This document shows, piece by piece, positions 18,264-27,896 of a stretch of 64,000 bases of DNA. The DNA comes from a virus. Location: positions 1-64,000 of IMG/VR virus record IMGVR_UViG_3300044908_000045. The stretch is one strand, 5' to 3'. The number at the start of each line of letters is the position of its first letter. Position 1 is the stretch's first letter. The position numbers were made by a program, and so were the translations under genes. Below the pieces are notes generated by a model. It was not told where the DNA came from. It saw nothing but the letters and a program-made list of their open reading frames with translations, and searched no databases.

Positions 18264-21140
18264 ATGCGGTGGCATCTGGCGCTTGCGGCGGCACTGATAG
18301 GCGTCTGGTCGATCACGGCTCACGCCGCATCGACGATCGTCCCTAATCTATTGCCGATCGGCATTCCTGCCAATGCGGGGCTGATTAACCAAAACTTCGG
18401 CAATGCGATCAACGACGTTAACGCGTTGCAGACGCAGAATGCGGGCGTGACGGCACCGTCGAACCCAAGTGCAGGCAATCTCTGGCTGTCAATTCCGCAG
18501 AACTCGACGACGTTCACCCTGAACGAATGGGATGGGAAGGTCTGGGTGCCGATTGGCTCGTTTGATTCGGTCAATCACATCTGGATGCCGCCGATTGGCG
18601 GGGGCGTGCCGCCAACGATCCTTAGTGCGACCACGACTGATCTGGGCTCAGTACCGCAGGCGACCGTCTCCATCTCAGGTGTGAACGCGATCCAGAGCTT
18701 TGGCGCGAGTGCCCCAGCAGGCACGATCAAGGTCGTGCTGTTCACGGCGGCTACGCCACTGATCAACTCAGCGTCCCTGATCCTGCCACAGGGCGTCAAT
18801 ATCACTCAGACGGCGGGCAGCAATATCTCTGCGTTGGCGCTCGGCGCAGGCACTTGGCGGGTGCTGTTCGATTCGGACATCGTAGCGCCGACGTTTAACA
18901 TCACAGGCGGAGCGGTAGCCTCGAACAATGCGGCACTGGAGGCGCTGCCATCGACTGCGACCACGTTCGTAACCCGTCTTGGGTTCGCGGCTGCGGGTGA
19001 TGCGCCACCCCTTGGATTCATTCCCAGCGGATCGGCGTGCATTCTGAATGCTGGCGCAGGTGACGGCGGTTCCCAAGTGGCGTCTGCTGATGGCAAGTGC
19101 TGGTTGGCACGGTTTTCTGGCTCGATGGATATACGAGAGTGGGGTGCCGATCCAACGGATACCAATGATTCGACTGGTCCCGTTACGGCGGCACTTGCGT
19201 ATTGCGGAACTGTTGGGGGCACAGTCACGCCAGGGAATGGTGCTTACAAGGTTCTTTCTGCAAACATAACGGTGCCGACGGGCTGTACTTGGGATTCTGG
19301 AATCTGGATCGGCAATCAGGTAGGAACTGGCGGCTCCGCCATTTTTGCGACTAAGCCCGCGATTTGGCTGAACCCAGCCTTTACCGTTCAACTTGCCAAC
19401 AATGCGGGTTTCTATAATACAGCGGTGTTTCAAAACGGACTCTCGGTGCCGACGAGTCTGCGCACCGCCTACCAAGGAATCGCCTCCTTTGCTGGAACCG
19501 CATTGACCGCGGTCGGCAACAATCCGCATGTCAGCGATGTCTATGTAATTGGCTTTAATCAAGCGTTCACCCAGTCAGCGTCCCTCGCAACTTCAGCTTG
19601 GGCGCGCCCGTATATCGATCATTTCTTCTATGACAGCACCAACGGTATCAGTCTAACCAGCGTTCAAGATGTCGGCACTATCAGTACGATCGAGGGGTTC
19701 CCATTCTATACTGCAAATCAGGCATGGAGCGCGGTTACCAGTTCAATCAGCGCCATAGCGAATAACGGGTCTGGAGCAATCAGAATCACAGTCCCGTCGA
19801 CTGCGACTTTCCAGACTGGCGATGTTGATGAGGTCGGCAACATTGTCTCGGGCTCGACTGGGGCTCGGGGACGTTGGCCAGTGACGGTCGTTGATGCGAC
19901 GCACCTTGACCTCCAGGGATCGCAATTTGCACCTGCACCAGTATGCACCTGGGGTGGCGTCTTCGTGCTCGGCTCGCAGGCCATGACGTGCAATTCCGTC
20001 AGTGGACTATGGGTCGGAATGGTGATCCCCGCAACAGCCGGCATCCCCACAAATGATTCGATTCTGGCGATTGATCAGCACAGCGATACTGTGTACTTGA
20101 CGAGCCCGGCGACCGCTGGAGGCAGCGCTGTCACAGTGAATTTTGCTCAGGGGGGCAGTTATTCTGGTGACGGCATCATATACCAAAACACGATTTACCG
20201 CACAGGGAAAGGACTGGAGATTCTGAACTCGGCAGAAGTAAAATTTAACGACGTTTTTCTATATGGGTATGATACCAGCTATCACTTCGGTGGTAGCGCG
20301 GTCAATGCGTGGGCGCACTGTGTTAGCTGTAGCGATGACCATTACACGCCGCCAGGCGACCCGACATCAGTAAGTCTCTTGATCGATGGCGAGGCTGGTG
20401 TCTCCAGTTGGATTGGTGGCCAATTAAACGGTGCTGGAACCGCCGTCGTGATGAACACGACTAACGGCAATGCGCAGACCATATCGGACGCATGGATCAG
20501 TACCAATTCTGGGCTTCACATGGCGATGAGCCTACAACAAGGGCGGCTCACGCTAGTTGGCGACACGATGTATAATAGCCAGATTTCTATCCTCGACACC
20601 ATTAGCAATGTGACACTAGGCGCTGATGATTTCTTTGGGTCATCCATACTATTTAATACGGCAACCGGGTTTGCACAAGTAAGAACCAATATTGACAGCG
20701 CTACTATACTGGCTGCTGGCCAGGGGGCCGTCTACCAGAAGGCTTGCGTTGATCCAAGCGGGTTGCAACTACAACTCCAATTCGGTGGGTCATCTACCGG
20801 AATCACCTATGCGGCTAACAATAATGCTTGCTACTACCGCAATGTCGGCGGGTTTATGATTGTTACCTTCAATATGCTGCTGACTTCTAAGGGAAGCGCT
20901 ACGGGGGCTGCTACATTGGCCAATCTGCCGCTGGCATCGCAGATCATCTCCGTCGGGACTGGCGCTCTATACGGGAACAATATGAACTCCCTGACGGGAC
21001 AAGTTCTGGCTCAGGTTAATCCTGGCTCGACCACCGTGTACCTGTTCGAATCTGGCACTACTGGGGAAACGACCTTGACCAATTCGAGTTTTAATAACAA
21101 TAGCGAGATCGCTGGAACCATAACGTATCCGATTCAATGA
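18264..21140 (+). CDS. 958-aa tail fibre/tailspike-like protein with Sec signal peptide
   Basis: The first 22 residues (MRWHLALAAALIGV, then AHA|AS) form a signal peptide with an AxA cleavage site, unusual for a virion protein. The next 90 residues contain NQNFGNAINDVNALQTQNAG and NLWLSIP, typical of phage fibre N-termini. Residues 280-800 look like a right-handed beta-helix (repeated short strands, DPTDTNDSTGPVTAAL as in pectate-lyase-type spikes). No catalytic site can be assigned by eye. Probably host-surface binding or polysaccharide cleavage. Confidence 0.78.
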   Translation: MRWHLALAAALIGVWSITAHAASTIVPNLLPIGIPANAGLINQNFGNAINDVNALQTQNAGVTAPSNPSAGNLWLSIPQNSTTFTLNEWDGKVWVPIGSFDSVNHIWMPPIGGGVPPTILSATTTDLGSVPQATVSISGVNAIQSFGASAPAGTIKVVLFTAATPLINSASLILPQGVNITQTAGSNISALALGAGTWRVLFDSDIVAPTFNITGGAVASNNAALEALPSTATTFVTRLGFAAAGDAPPLGFIPSGSACILNAGAGDGGSQVASADGKCWLARFSGSMDIREWGADPTDTNDSTGPVTAALAYCGTVGGTVTPGNGAYKVLSANITVPTGCTWDSGIWIGNQVGTGGSAIFATKPAIWLNPAFTVQLANNAGFYNTAVFQNGLSVPTSLRTAYQGIASFAGTALTAVGNNPHVSDVYVIGFNQAFTQSASLATSAWARPYIDHFFYDSTNGISLTSVQDVGTISTIEGFPFYTANQAWSAVTSSISAIANNGSGAIRITVPSTATFQTGDVDEVGNIVSGSTGARGRWPVTVVDATHLDLQGSQFAPAPVCTWGGVFVLGSQAMTCNSVSGLWVGMVIPATAGIPTNDSILAIDQHSDTVYLTSPATAGGSAVTVNFAQGGSYSGDGIIYQNTIYRTGKGLEILNSAEVKFNDVFLYGYDTSYHFGGSAVNAWAHCVSCSDDHYTPPGDPTSVSLLIDGEAGVSSWIGGQLNGAGTAVVMNTTNGNAQTISDAWISTNSGLHMAMSLQQGRLTLVGDTMYNSQISILDTISNVTLGADDFFGSSILFNTATGFAQVRTNIDSATILAAGQGAVYQKACVDPSGLQLQLQFGGSSTGITYAANNNACYYRNVGGFMIVTFNMLLTSKGSATGAATLANLPLASQIISVGTGALYGNNMNSLTGQVLAQVNPGSTTVYLFESGTTGETTLTNSSFNNNSEIAGTITYPIQ

Positions 21141-21160
21141 TCAAGCCTGCGTAATTCGAC

Positions 21161-21895
21161 ATGACCTACGAAGAGAATCTTCGCATCCTAGCCGAGCTTG
21201 CTGGCGACAGCGCGCTGGAGCAGGACCCAGATTTCCTGAGCTACATGCCGTACTGCATCTCGTCGGCTGAGTTGCGCATCTGCCGCGACCTCGATCTGCT
21301 GTCGACATACGTCACCGACAACTCCGGCAAATTAACCATCAACAGCAAGATCTTCCAGTTGCCGACCGACGTTGGGATTTTCATCGTGGTCAGCCAGCTT
21401 AGGATCATCACCCCAAGCCCATCCGGTCCTGGAGTACCAGGCATCTTCGGGCCGCCATTGCTGCCCACGTCGAAGGACTGCATCGATTCGTTGTGGCCAT
21501 TGGAAACCGCGCCATCCTTCCCAAGCATTCCTAACCAATGGTGCCCAATAGACCAAGCGACCGTCGAGGTCGGGCCGCCACCAGACCAGGATTATTTTGT
21601 CAGCGTCTTCGGGACGCAACGACCGATCACGCTCGGTCCTAAAACGCCAGCACCAGGCACCTTCATCAGCGTACAGTTGCGCGATCTGTTCGTGGCTGCT
21701 GAGATGTTAGAAATAAGCGCCCAGCAGCGCAATTGGTCGGCCCATGGCGACGACCCGCAGATGGCAATAGGGTGGCGAAACGAGTACGATAAACTTATGG
21801 CGCCAGCTTTGATTGAGGAATACCGCAAAAAATTGCAGAGCACGGGGTGGCATCCAGGATTTCCGCCGCGTGCCGCCACCCCACCTCAAACCTAA
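21161..21895 (+). CDS. tail tubular protein A-like (T7 gp11-type) adaptor
   Basis: 244 aa. The start MTYEENLRILAELAG, the early helix SYMPYCISSAELRICRDLDL and a C-terminal AAEMLEISAQQRNW/WRNEYDKLM helix pair match the phage adaptor fold of T7-like tail tubular protein A, with a Pro-rich insertion around 85-105. It would form the upper ring of the tail tube. The stop overlaps the start of the next gene (TAATG), which encodes the expected partner. Confidence 0.75.
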   Translation: MTYEENLRILAELAGDSALEQDPDFLSYMPYCISSAELRICRDLDLLSTYVTDNSGKLTINSKIFQLPTDVGIFIVVSQLRIITPSPSGPGVPGIFGPPLLPTSKDCIDSLWPLETAPSFPSIPNQWCPIDQATVEVGPPPDQDYFVSVFGTQRPITLGPKTPAPGTFISVQLRDLFVAAEMLEISAQQRNWSAHGDDPQMAIGWRNEYDKLMAPALIEEYRKKLQSTGWHPGFPPRAATPPQT

Positions 21896-23874
21896 TGGCT
21901 CTTATTCCGATCCGGTTGCGGCCTGGCGTGACGACGCAGCCGACCCCATTACTAAATGAGGGGGGGTACACGTCAAGTGCCAACGTGCGCTGGAAAGACA
22001 CTTTACCAGAAAAATACGGCGGCTATGTCCAGTTCGCGCAAGCGCCGCCTAGCGCTGGAGTGCCGCTAGCATTACAGGCGTGGACCTCTCTGGCGAACCT
22101 AGACTTTCTCGGCATCGCCTGCTTTCACGGCCTTGAGGTTTTCCTGTCGGAGCAGGTCTACGACATCACGCCGAATACAATATTCTCGCTGGTGCCGCTG
22201 TCAATCTCGACCACCACCGGCAGTGCCGTCGTTGTGATCGCAGACTCGGTCAACGCGCCGATTGTCGGTGAGTGGTTTCAGATTCACGATCCCGTTTCTG
22301 TTGGCGGCATCATCCTGCAAGGAAGTTACGGGGTCACCGCGATCGGCGCAGGCACCTATTCGATTATGTCAGCGGTCGAGGCGACATCTTCGGTGGTGGC
22401 TGGTGGCCAATCCCGCATTCTGACCACGGTTGCGGGCTCTAAGACAGTGACTGTCAATTTACCCAACCACGGCTTGTTCAATGGGCAAATCGCGAGCTTC
22501 CCAGACCCCACGCCGATCGGCGGTCTGACGCTGCAAGGCAATTATTTGACCGTCTACGTTAACTCTAGCACTTACGAGGTGACAGCCGCGACTGCGGCAA
22601 CGTCGAGTGTAACCGAGCCTGAGCAGCAGGCTGCATTCGGCGCTGGCGAGGCAATGCAGATTACCTTCTTCAATCCCGCGACTGGTGGGACGCAAGTTGA
22701 TATGCACGCCTCGCAGGCGACGATGGCGAACTGGGGCGAGTTTCTGATGTGGTGCCCGCAGTTCGGTCCGGTGTTTGTCTGGATGCCGGCATCTGGGACA
22801 TCAGTCCCAGCCCAGGACATCACGACCGCACCGCAGAGCAACGGCACCATTTTTGTCGCGACACAAGAGGAGCAACTTTTCTGCCTCGGCAGCGTCAATG
22901 CGGCGACTGGTCTGTTTGACCCAATGCTGATCAATTGGTCTGATGTTGCTGATTATACTGATTTTATTCCAACTGTTACCAATCAAGCGGGCGACTTTCG
23001 CTTGGTGACTGGCTCGCGAATTGTAGGTGGCTTGGCGTTGGCAGGCGGCAATATCATCTGGACCGACCTGTGTGCGTATTGGGCGCAGTATCTTGGGCCG
23101 CCTCTGGTTTGGGGGTTTCAGCCTATTGGGCTCAATTTTGGTTTGGTCGGGCCGCATGCTTTTGGCACGTTGGGAGCCAATGTATTCTGGATGACCCAGC
23201 GTCAATTCGTGTTCGTGTCGCCGGGCGCGTCGCCGCAGGTCATGGCGTGTGCGGTCTGGGACTTGGTGTTCAAGAACATGGATCTGGCGAACCTCTCCAA
23301 TGTCGTGTGCGAGACCAATTCCTTCTACAATGAGGTATCGTGGGAGGTGCCGCAGGCGGATGGGACTGTGACCCGCGCGACCATACAGATTGATACGGGG
23401 TTGTGGAGCTACACGGTTCTGCCTAATAACAGTGACGACGTGCCACGCAGGGCGTGGATTGACCAGTCGGTGTTTGGTGCGCCACTGGCAGCTGATGCAA
23501 CCGGCATTATCTGGCAGCATGAAACGGGGAAGAATGCTGGGACGCGACCACTGGCGTGGTATCTGAAGACGGGTATTATCATGGTCGCCGAGGGCGACCA
23601 GATTACGTTTTTTAGAGAAGTCAAGCCAGACTTCAAGTTTAGCGAAAACGGCCCTGGCCCTGGTGTTGTCCAATGCAAGATTTATGTCTACCAAGATCCG
23701 CAAGATCCGCCCACAGTTAAGGGGCCATTCTACATAACAGATGCGACGCGGTCTATTCCGGGCGCGCGTGGTCGAGGACGAGGAATACAGTTCGAGTTCA
23801 GCGGTAACGATATGAATTCGTTTGTGCGCGGAGGTTTGGTGAGATATCGTGCATCTCAAGATGGTCGCCGCTAA
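21895..23874 (+). CDS. tail nozzle / tail tubular protein B-like (T7 gp12-type)
   Basis: 659 aa from the ATG at 21895, overlapping the previous stop; an upstream in-frame ATG at 21847 lies inside the previous gene. The beginning (IPIRLRPGVTTQPTPLLNEG, then WKDTLPEKYGGY) is characteristic of podovirus tail-nozzle/stabilisation proteins. A long beta-propeller-like body follows with WxP/GxRLVTGSRIVGG strands. Order and pairing with the adaptor gene support the call. Confidence 0.8.
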   Translation: MALIPIRLRPGVTTQPTPLLNEGGYTSSANVRWKDTLPEKYGGYVQFAQAPPSAGVPLALQAWTSLANLDFLGIACFHGLEVFLSEQVYDITPNTIFSLVPLSISTTTGSAVVVIADSVNAPIVGEWFQIHDPVSVGGIILQGSYGVTAIGAGTYSIMSAVEATSSVVAGGQSRILTTVAGSKTVTVNLPNHGLFNGQIASFPDPTPIGGLTLQGNYLTVYVNSSTYEVTAATAATSSVTEPEQQAAFGAGEAMQITFFNPATGGTQVDMHASQATMANWGEFLMWCPQFGPVFVWMPASGTSVPAQDITTAPQSNGTIFVATQEEQLFCLGSVNAATGLFDPMLINWSDVADYTDFIPTVTNQAGDFRLVTGSRIVGGLALAGGNIIWTDLCAYWAQYLGPPLVWGFQPIGLNFGLVGPHAFGTLGANVFWMTQRQFVFVSPGASPQVMACAVWDLVFKNMDLANLSNVVCETNSFYNEVSWEVPQADGTVTRATIQIDTGLWSYTVLPNNSDDVPRRAWIDQSVFGAPLAADATGIIWQHETGKNAGTRPLAWYLKTGIIMVAEGDQITFFREVKPDFKFSENGPGPGVVQCKIYVYQDPQDPPTVKGPFYITDATRSIPGARGRGRGIQFEFSGNDMNSFVRGGLVRYRASQDGRR

Positions 23875-24574
23875 GACTCTGTCGGGAATAATCCGCAAAC
23901 AAGCTCGCGAGAGCGGCCTCAAGCGGTATTTCACAGGCAATCCGTGCAAGCATGGGCACGTTGCAGAACGCTTCGTATCATCAGGTGGCTGCGTGGCCTG
24001 CGCGATCGAGCGCCTCGCGGTCTATGACATAGAGAAAAGGCATCTTTATGCGAAGCGCTCCAAAGCAAAAAATAAGGACAAAGTCCTCGCCTATAATAGG
24101 GAATACAACCGCCGCATGCGTGCTGCGCACGGAACTGAGCTAAATGAGCGGCGTAAGTTTTTGTATCAGCAAAGCGCCGAGAGACGAGCGAGAGTTTACG
24201 AATCAGTCAAGCGCAGACGACAAAAAAATCCATCCCAGCATCAGGCCGAAGTTCGGCGTTGGCAGGAGCGCTATCCTGAGAAATACAGAGAGCTTAGCGC
24301 AAAGTCGCGAACAAATCGTCGAGCCAGGAAGCTAGGTGCACCTGGGAAATACACCACAAAAGACGTTAGAGAGATCGTCGGCAAACAGAAAGGTCGGTGT
24401 GCTGGATGTGGCAAGCGGCTCGGCGATAAGTATGAGGTTGATCACATACAGCCACTCAGCCGGGGCGGATCGAATGACCCATCAAACCTACAGGCGCTGT
24501 GCACTCCATGCAATCGACATAAATCGTTCAAGGACCCGATTGTCTGGGCTCGCGAACAAGGCAGATTGCTCTAA
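23861..24574 (+). CDS. HNH homing endonuclease
   Basis: 237 aa from the ATG at 23861 (a GTG at 23849 is also in frame). N-terminal CKHGH..CVACAIERL is the CxxxH..CxxC knuckle seen in free-standing phage HNH genes, followed by a very basic helix (about 60-165). The C-terminal HNH has RCAGCGKRL, VDHIQPLSRGG, NLQALCTPCNRHKS, with metal cysteines and catalytic His intact. It sits directly after the tail-nozzle gene and overlaps its end, typical of an inserted selfish gene. Confidence 0.88.
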   Translation: MVAAKTLSGIIRKQARESGLKRYFTGNPCKHGHVAERFVSSGGCVACAIERLAVYDIEKRHLYAKRSKAKNKDKVLAYNREYNRRMRAAHGTELNERRKFLYQQSAERRARVYESVKRRRQKNPSQHQAEVRRWQERYPEKYRELSAKSRTNRRARKLGAPGKYTTKDVREIVGKQKGRCAGCGKRLGDKYEVDHIQPLSRGGSNDPSNLQALCTPCNRHKSFKDPIVWAREQGRLL

Positions 24575-25206
24575 TGTCTGGTATTCCTTCTGGCTCGATC
24601 CCGGCTGGCGCTCGTGGCGCGACCCCCGGTCTGACGCAGATCGACACCGACCTCCAGCAACTAATCAAGGCGATCAACCGGCTGACCGAGACGACCGGTC
24701 AAATCCCGACCCTAGTGCTGGTGACCCAGGGAGGCACTGGGGCAACGACGGCTGCGGGCGCGCGCACGAACCTCGGTATCGGCACGCTTGGCACTGAGAA
24801 TTCCAACAGCGTCGCGATCACTGGCGGCACGATTGACGGCACGAACATCGGCGAGACTACGCCAGCGTTCGTGGCGGCGACGACATTGATCAACAATGGC
24901 GCATCCGCAGACGAGTCGGGCGACTATCACCAGCCGGCGAGCGGCTTTACGATCACGGTGCCCAACGGGTCATCATGGCTGATCCTTGATCCGTCAGGAA
25001 CGCTCGGTTCGGGCACGGTGGTGATGCCGGTGGGGCCGATTGATGGGCAGAACGTGATCATCTCGACATCGCATGCGATCACTGGGTTCACCGTGTCGCC
25101 AAACGGGCCGCAGACCCTAAACGGTGCGCCGACAACGATTGTGGCGAACACCTCGATGTGGTGGCGCTATCGCCTCGCCAATACGACATGGTACCGCCTA
25201 TTATGA
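24574..25206 (+). CDS. tail fibre-like protein
   Basis: 210 aa, start overlapping the HNH stop. Contains the widespread fibre repeat GGTGATTAAGARTNLGIGTL followed by NSVAITGGTIDGTNIGETTP, then beta-rich repeats ending WYRLL. Probably a trimeric fibre or baseplate-spike segment. Confidence 0.8.
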   Translation: MSGIPSGSIPAGARGATPGLTQIDTDLQQLIKAINRLTETTGQIPTLVLVTQGGTGATTAAGARTNLGIGTLGTENSNSVAITGGTIDGTNIGETTPAFVAATTLINNGASADESGDYHQPASGFTITVPNGSSWLILDPSGTLGSGTVVMPVGPIDGQNVIISTSHAITGFTVSPNGPQTLNGAPTTIVANTSMWWRYRLANTTWYRLL

Positions 25207-25409
25207 TCCGTCAGGAGTACAAAGACGCACTGACCGGAAATGTCGTGGCCGTCGATTACTGCCAGCCACCAGAAGAATTTCGGTCGGCGAGGGTGCCGCA
25301 AATTTATCATCGTCACGTCTGCCTGCGCTGCGGGCGATCTGATGTCTATCAGGTCGGTCAGGCTGAATGCTGCCGTTGCGGCAGTATGTATCTTAGGCTA
25401 GACGGCTGA
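25203..25409 (+). CDS. small zinc-ribbon protein
   Basis: 68 aa; the ATG overlaps the previous stop (ATGA). HVCLRCGRSDVY and ECCRCGSMYL give paired CxxC knuckles near residues 40 and 57. Such ribbons occur beside fibre genes in phages; function unknown. A second, longer zinc-ribbon protein lies at 42502. Confidence 0.75.
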   Translation: MIRQEYKDALTGNVVAVDYCQPPEEFRSARVPQIYHRHVCLRCGRSDVYQVGQAECCRCGSMYLRLDG

Positions 25410-25410
25410 A

Positions 25411-26751
25411 ATGTTCATTGGTCGCGACTTCCCTGCGTTTGAAGACAACCAAAGTCGGGTATTGGGGTTCGACCTGACCGCAGTGTTGGCTGAAGGCGAG
25501 ATCGTCAATTCGGCCACGTCGTCCCTGCTGGTCTGGAAGGGTACCGATGCCGTGCTGGCCAACAATCCGACAGCGCGATTTATCGGCACGACGCTGGTCA
25601 ACAACAATGTTGTCACCCAGGGGATTATTCTCAACGATCCGCTGAGCACTCTGGTCGGCAATACCTATGCCTTGCAGTTGGCGGCTTTGACGAGTCTGGG
25701 GCAGACAATCTCCCCTTGGGCTCGGTTTACGGTTACGCAGAGCTTCGGCTCGCCTGCGCTACAGTTGATCTTTCTGACTAGCGACAGCGGCATGATTCTG
25801 ACGGGGGATGACGGCACGCCGCTGACTTCTGATGGCGGGTCTGGTGTGCCGCCAACGTCAGCGCAGATCATCGTGTTGCCGGCAGCGCCACTGAAACTGA
25901 CAATTCCGGGATTGGGTAGTTTCGCGGGCCAGAATTTCCCGACTGCCGATCCCGGCGAGGTGTGGTTTTACGGGTTCGATTTCTCGCCAGCGCTGAGCCC
26001 CAACGAGCAGATCACCAACGCTGCTGCCAGCCTGACCTGTGTCTACGGACCCGATCCGGTGCTGGCACTAAATCCGACAGCATATTTTGGCGGCAATGTC
26101 ACGCTGACCAGCGACAGTGGAGAACCGCTGACGGGGGATGATGGTGGTCCGCTGACAGGTGCTGGCCCTATCGGGCCAGCGACCTCCGGTTCGGTCGTGC
26201 AGCAGATTGTGATGTGGCCGTCAGGACTGAATACGGTAGCTGGGAACACTTATATTTTAGGCATCGCCATCGCGACGAATTACAGCCAAGCGATCTCGCT
26301 ATGGGCACGGATTACAGTTGGTGTTGGGTTTGAATCTGCTGGCCCCTTGCCATTGCCTGGGCTGCCGCTACCTATGCCTGGACCATCGCCATGGCCATCA
26401 AACCCGCCCGACCCATCTGGGTCATCTGGCCCACCAGGACCAGAAGGTCCTCCGGGACCAGCTGGCCCTGCGGGGCCACCAGGCCCCGCGGGATCTGGCT
26501 CAGGAATACAGCTTGCCGAGATCGGGAATCAAACATCGTACACCCTAGCCAATGGTACGTCGGTCAATCAAACGGTTCTGATCCTCGACAATTTGGGGCT
26601 AGCGAGCTTGGCCAATCCGTTAACAGTCAATGGCACCTTCAATATCGGTGGTGACTCTGTCGGCAGTATCACTATGATGCAGACTGGTCAGGGTATTCTG
26701 GCGGTGTGGAACGGATCGCAATGGGATGTGCCAAGCTTCTTGCTTGCGTGA
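25411..26751 (+). CDS. duplicated beta-domain protein with collagen-like stretch
   Basis: 446 aa. Two related domains (about 1-120 and 170-300) share TLVNNN/VGNTYALQL-type strands and ISPWARFTV/ISLWARITV. Each is joined to a D-S-G-x-x-L-T-G-D-D-G motif (near 125-145 and 228-245). Residues 345-370 are a collagen-like Gly-x-Y run of Pro/Ala/Glu, which in phage fibres forms a trimeric stalk. The C-terminal 70 residues are beta-rich. A host-binding fibre or adaptor is likely. Confidence 0.8.
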   Translation: MFIGRDFPAFEDNQSRVLGFDLTAVLAEGEIVNSATSSLLVWKGTDAVLANNPTARFIGTTLVNNNVVTQGIILNDPLSTLVGNTYALQLAALTSLGQTISPWARFTVTQSFGSPALQLIFLTSDSGMILTGDDGTPLTSDGGSGVPPTSAQIIVLPAAPLKLTIPGLGSFAGQNFPTADPGEVWFYGFDFSPALSPNEQITNAAASLTCVYGPDPVLALNPTAYFGGNVTLTSDSGEPLTGDDGGPLTGAGPIGPATSGSVVQQIVMWPSGLNTVAGNTYILGIAIATNYSQAISLWARITVGVGFESAGPLPLPGLPLPMPGPSPWPSNPPDPSGSSGPPGPEGPPGPAGPAGPPGPAGSGSGIQLAEIGNQTSYTLANGTSVNQTVLILDNLGLASLANPLTVNGTFNIGGDSVGSITMMQTGQGILAVWNGSQWDVPSFLLA

Positions 26752-27062
26752 TGTTGGCGGCAACAACCATTGTGGTGTCTGCGAACGCTTCGGAGATATG
26801 TAACGCAAAGGACAGTCCGAGCACATGCGCCATGCTCGACGCGTTTGCCACGACCTCGAAAGAACTTTTCAATACCGAAGGGGCACGGCGCGCATTGGTA
26901 GCTGAGATGGACGCAAAGAATGCCTATTGGCAGAAGTACACATCTGGCGTTTCCGAGGTGCCTGGATTGCTCGCGCACGTTGTGCGGGCTTGTGCTTGGA
27001 AAGGCGTTCAAAACAAGCCTACCGCTGAACTATGCTCTTGGTGGAAAGGACTGAGGCCATGA
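26721..27062 (+). CDS. small secreted cysteine-containing protein
   Basis: 113 aa from the ATG at 26721; another in-frame ATG lies five codons earlier. Hydrophobic N-terminus (CAKLLACVMLAATTIVV) with SANA|SE cleavage site: a Sec signal peptide. Mature part has four Cys, possibly two disulphides. It overlaps the end of the previous gene by 31 bases and the start of the next by four (ATGA). Periplasmic role unknown. Confidence 0.65.
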   Translation: MGCAKLLACVMLAATTIVVSANASEICNAKDSPSTCAMLDAFATTSKELFNTEGARRALVAEMDAKNAYWQKYTSGVSEVPGLLAHVVRACAWKGVQNKPTAELCSWWKGLRP

Positions 27063-27853
27063 TCGGCAGAGTTAAGATTGCGGTTGCCGTTGCTGCTGGG
27101 CTGCTGTTTTCGTTGCCTGCGGCGCGCGCGGCAAACTTGATGACGCCCGGTCAGTTCCTGATCGTGCCCAACGGCGGTTCTGGCGCTGGCACATTCACTG
27201 CCCACGATGTCCTGATTGGTGAGGGCACGAGCGCATTTGCTGCGGTGTCTCCCGGCACCACAAGTGGCGTGCCCCTTATCTCGCAAGGAACCTCGGCCGA
27301 TCCGATCTTCGGCACCGTGGTGGTCGCGGGCGGCGGCACCGGCCTCGCGACCCTGACCGCACACGCGCTGATAATCGGCGAGGGCACCAGCAACGTCGCC
27401 TTTGCGGCGGCGGCGGCCGATAGCATTCCGTTGTGGCAATCATCGGGGGTTGACCCTACCGTCACCGCCATCAACAACTGCGCCACGGCGCTGACCTACG
27501 CGACATCAACCCATACCTTTGGCTGCAATGCGTCTGCCGGCGTTGTTCCGACCGAAGCAACCGCGACAGGCGCTTCGCCAATCACCATCACGGCAACCAA
27601 CCTCTTGACCACGATCGTCTCGATGGCGACACCTGCGGCGTCGACGATCAATCTCCCCACAGCTGTGCAGACGGCCGGCTGGCGGGAGTGCGTCAAAGAC
27701 GGCACGACCAACTTCGCCACCAACAACGCGACCTTGAAGAGCCCCACCTCTGGAACGATTGACGGAATAGCAGGGTCAACCGGCGTCGTTCTGAACCAGA
27801 AGGGGCAGGAAGTATGCCCAATGTCCGACGGGACAAACTGGTTTTTGGAATAA
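27059..27853 (+). CDS. signal-peptide-bearing fibre-like protein, paralogue A
   Basis: 264 aa. Signal peptide ending ARA|AN, then MTPGQFLIVPNGGSGAGTFT repeat units (VLIGEGTSAFAAV, ALIIGEGTSNVAFAA). The C-terminal 60 residues (CVKDGTTNFATNNATLKSP, then GTIDGIAGSTG) are shared with the next gene. A beta-helical adhesin-like virion or secreted protein. Confidence 0.7.
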   Translation: MIGRVKIAVAVAAGLLFSLPAARAANLMTPGQFLIVPNGGSGAGTFTAHDVLIGEGTSAFAAVSPGTTSGVPLISQGTSADPIFGTVVVAGGGTGLATLTAHALIIGEGTSNVAFAAAAADSIPLWQSSGVDPTVTAINNCATALTYATSTHTFGCNASAGVVPTEATATGASPITITATNLLTTIVSMATPAASTINLPTAVQTAGWRECVKDGTTNFATNNATLKSPTSGTIDGIAGSTGVVLNQKGQEVCPMSDGTNWFLE

Positions 27854-27896
27854 TTTCAATATGGCAGCCACAAAAGACGCCTGAACGAGCAGCAAT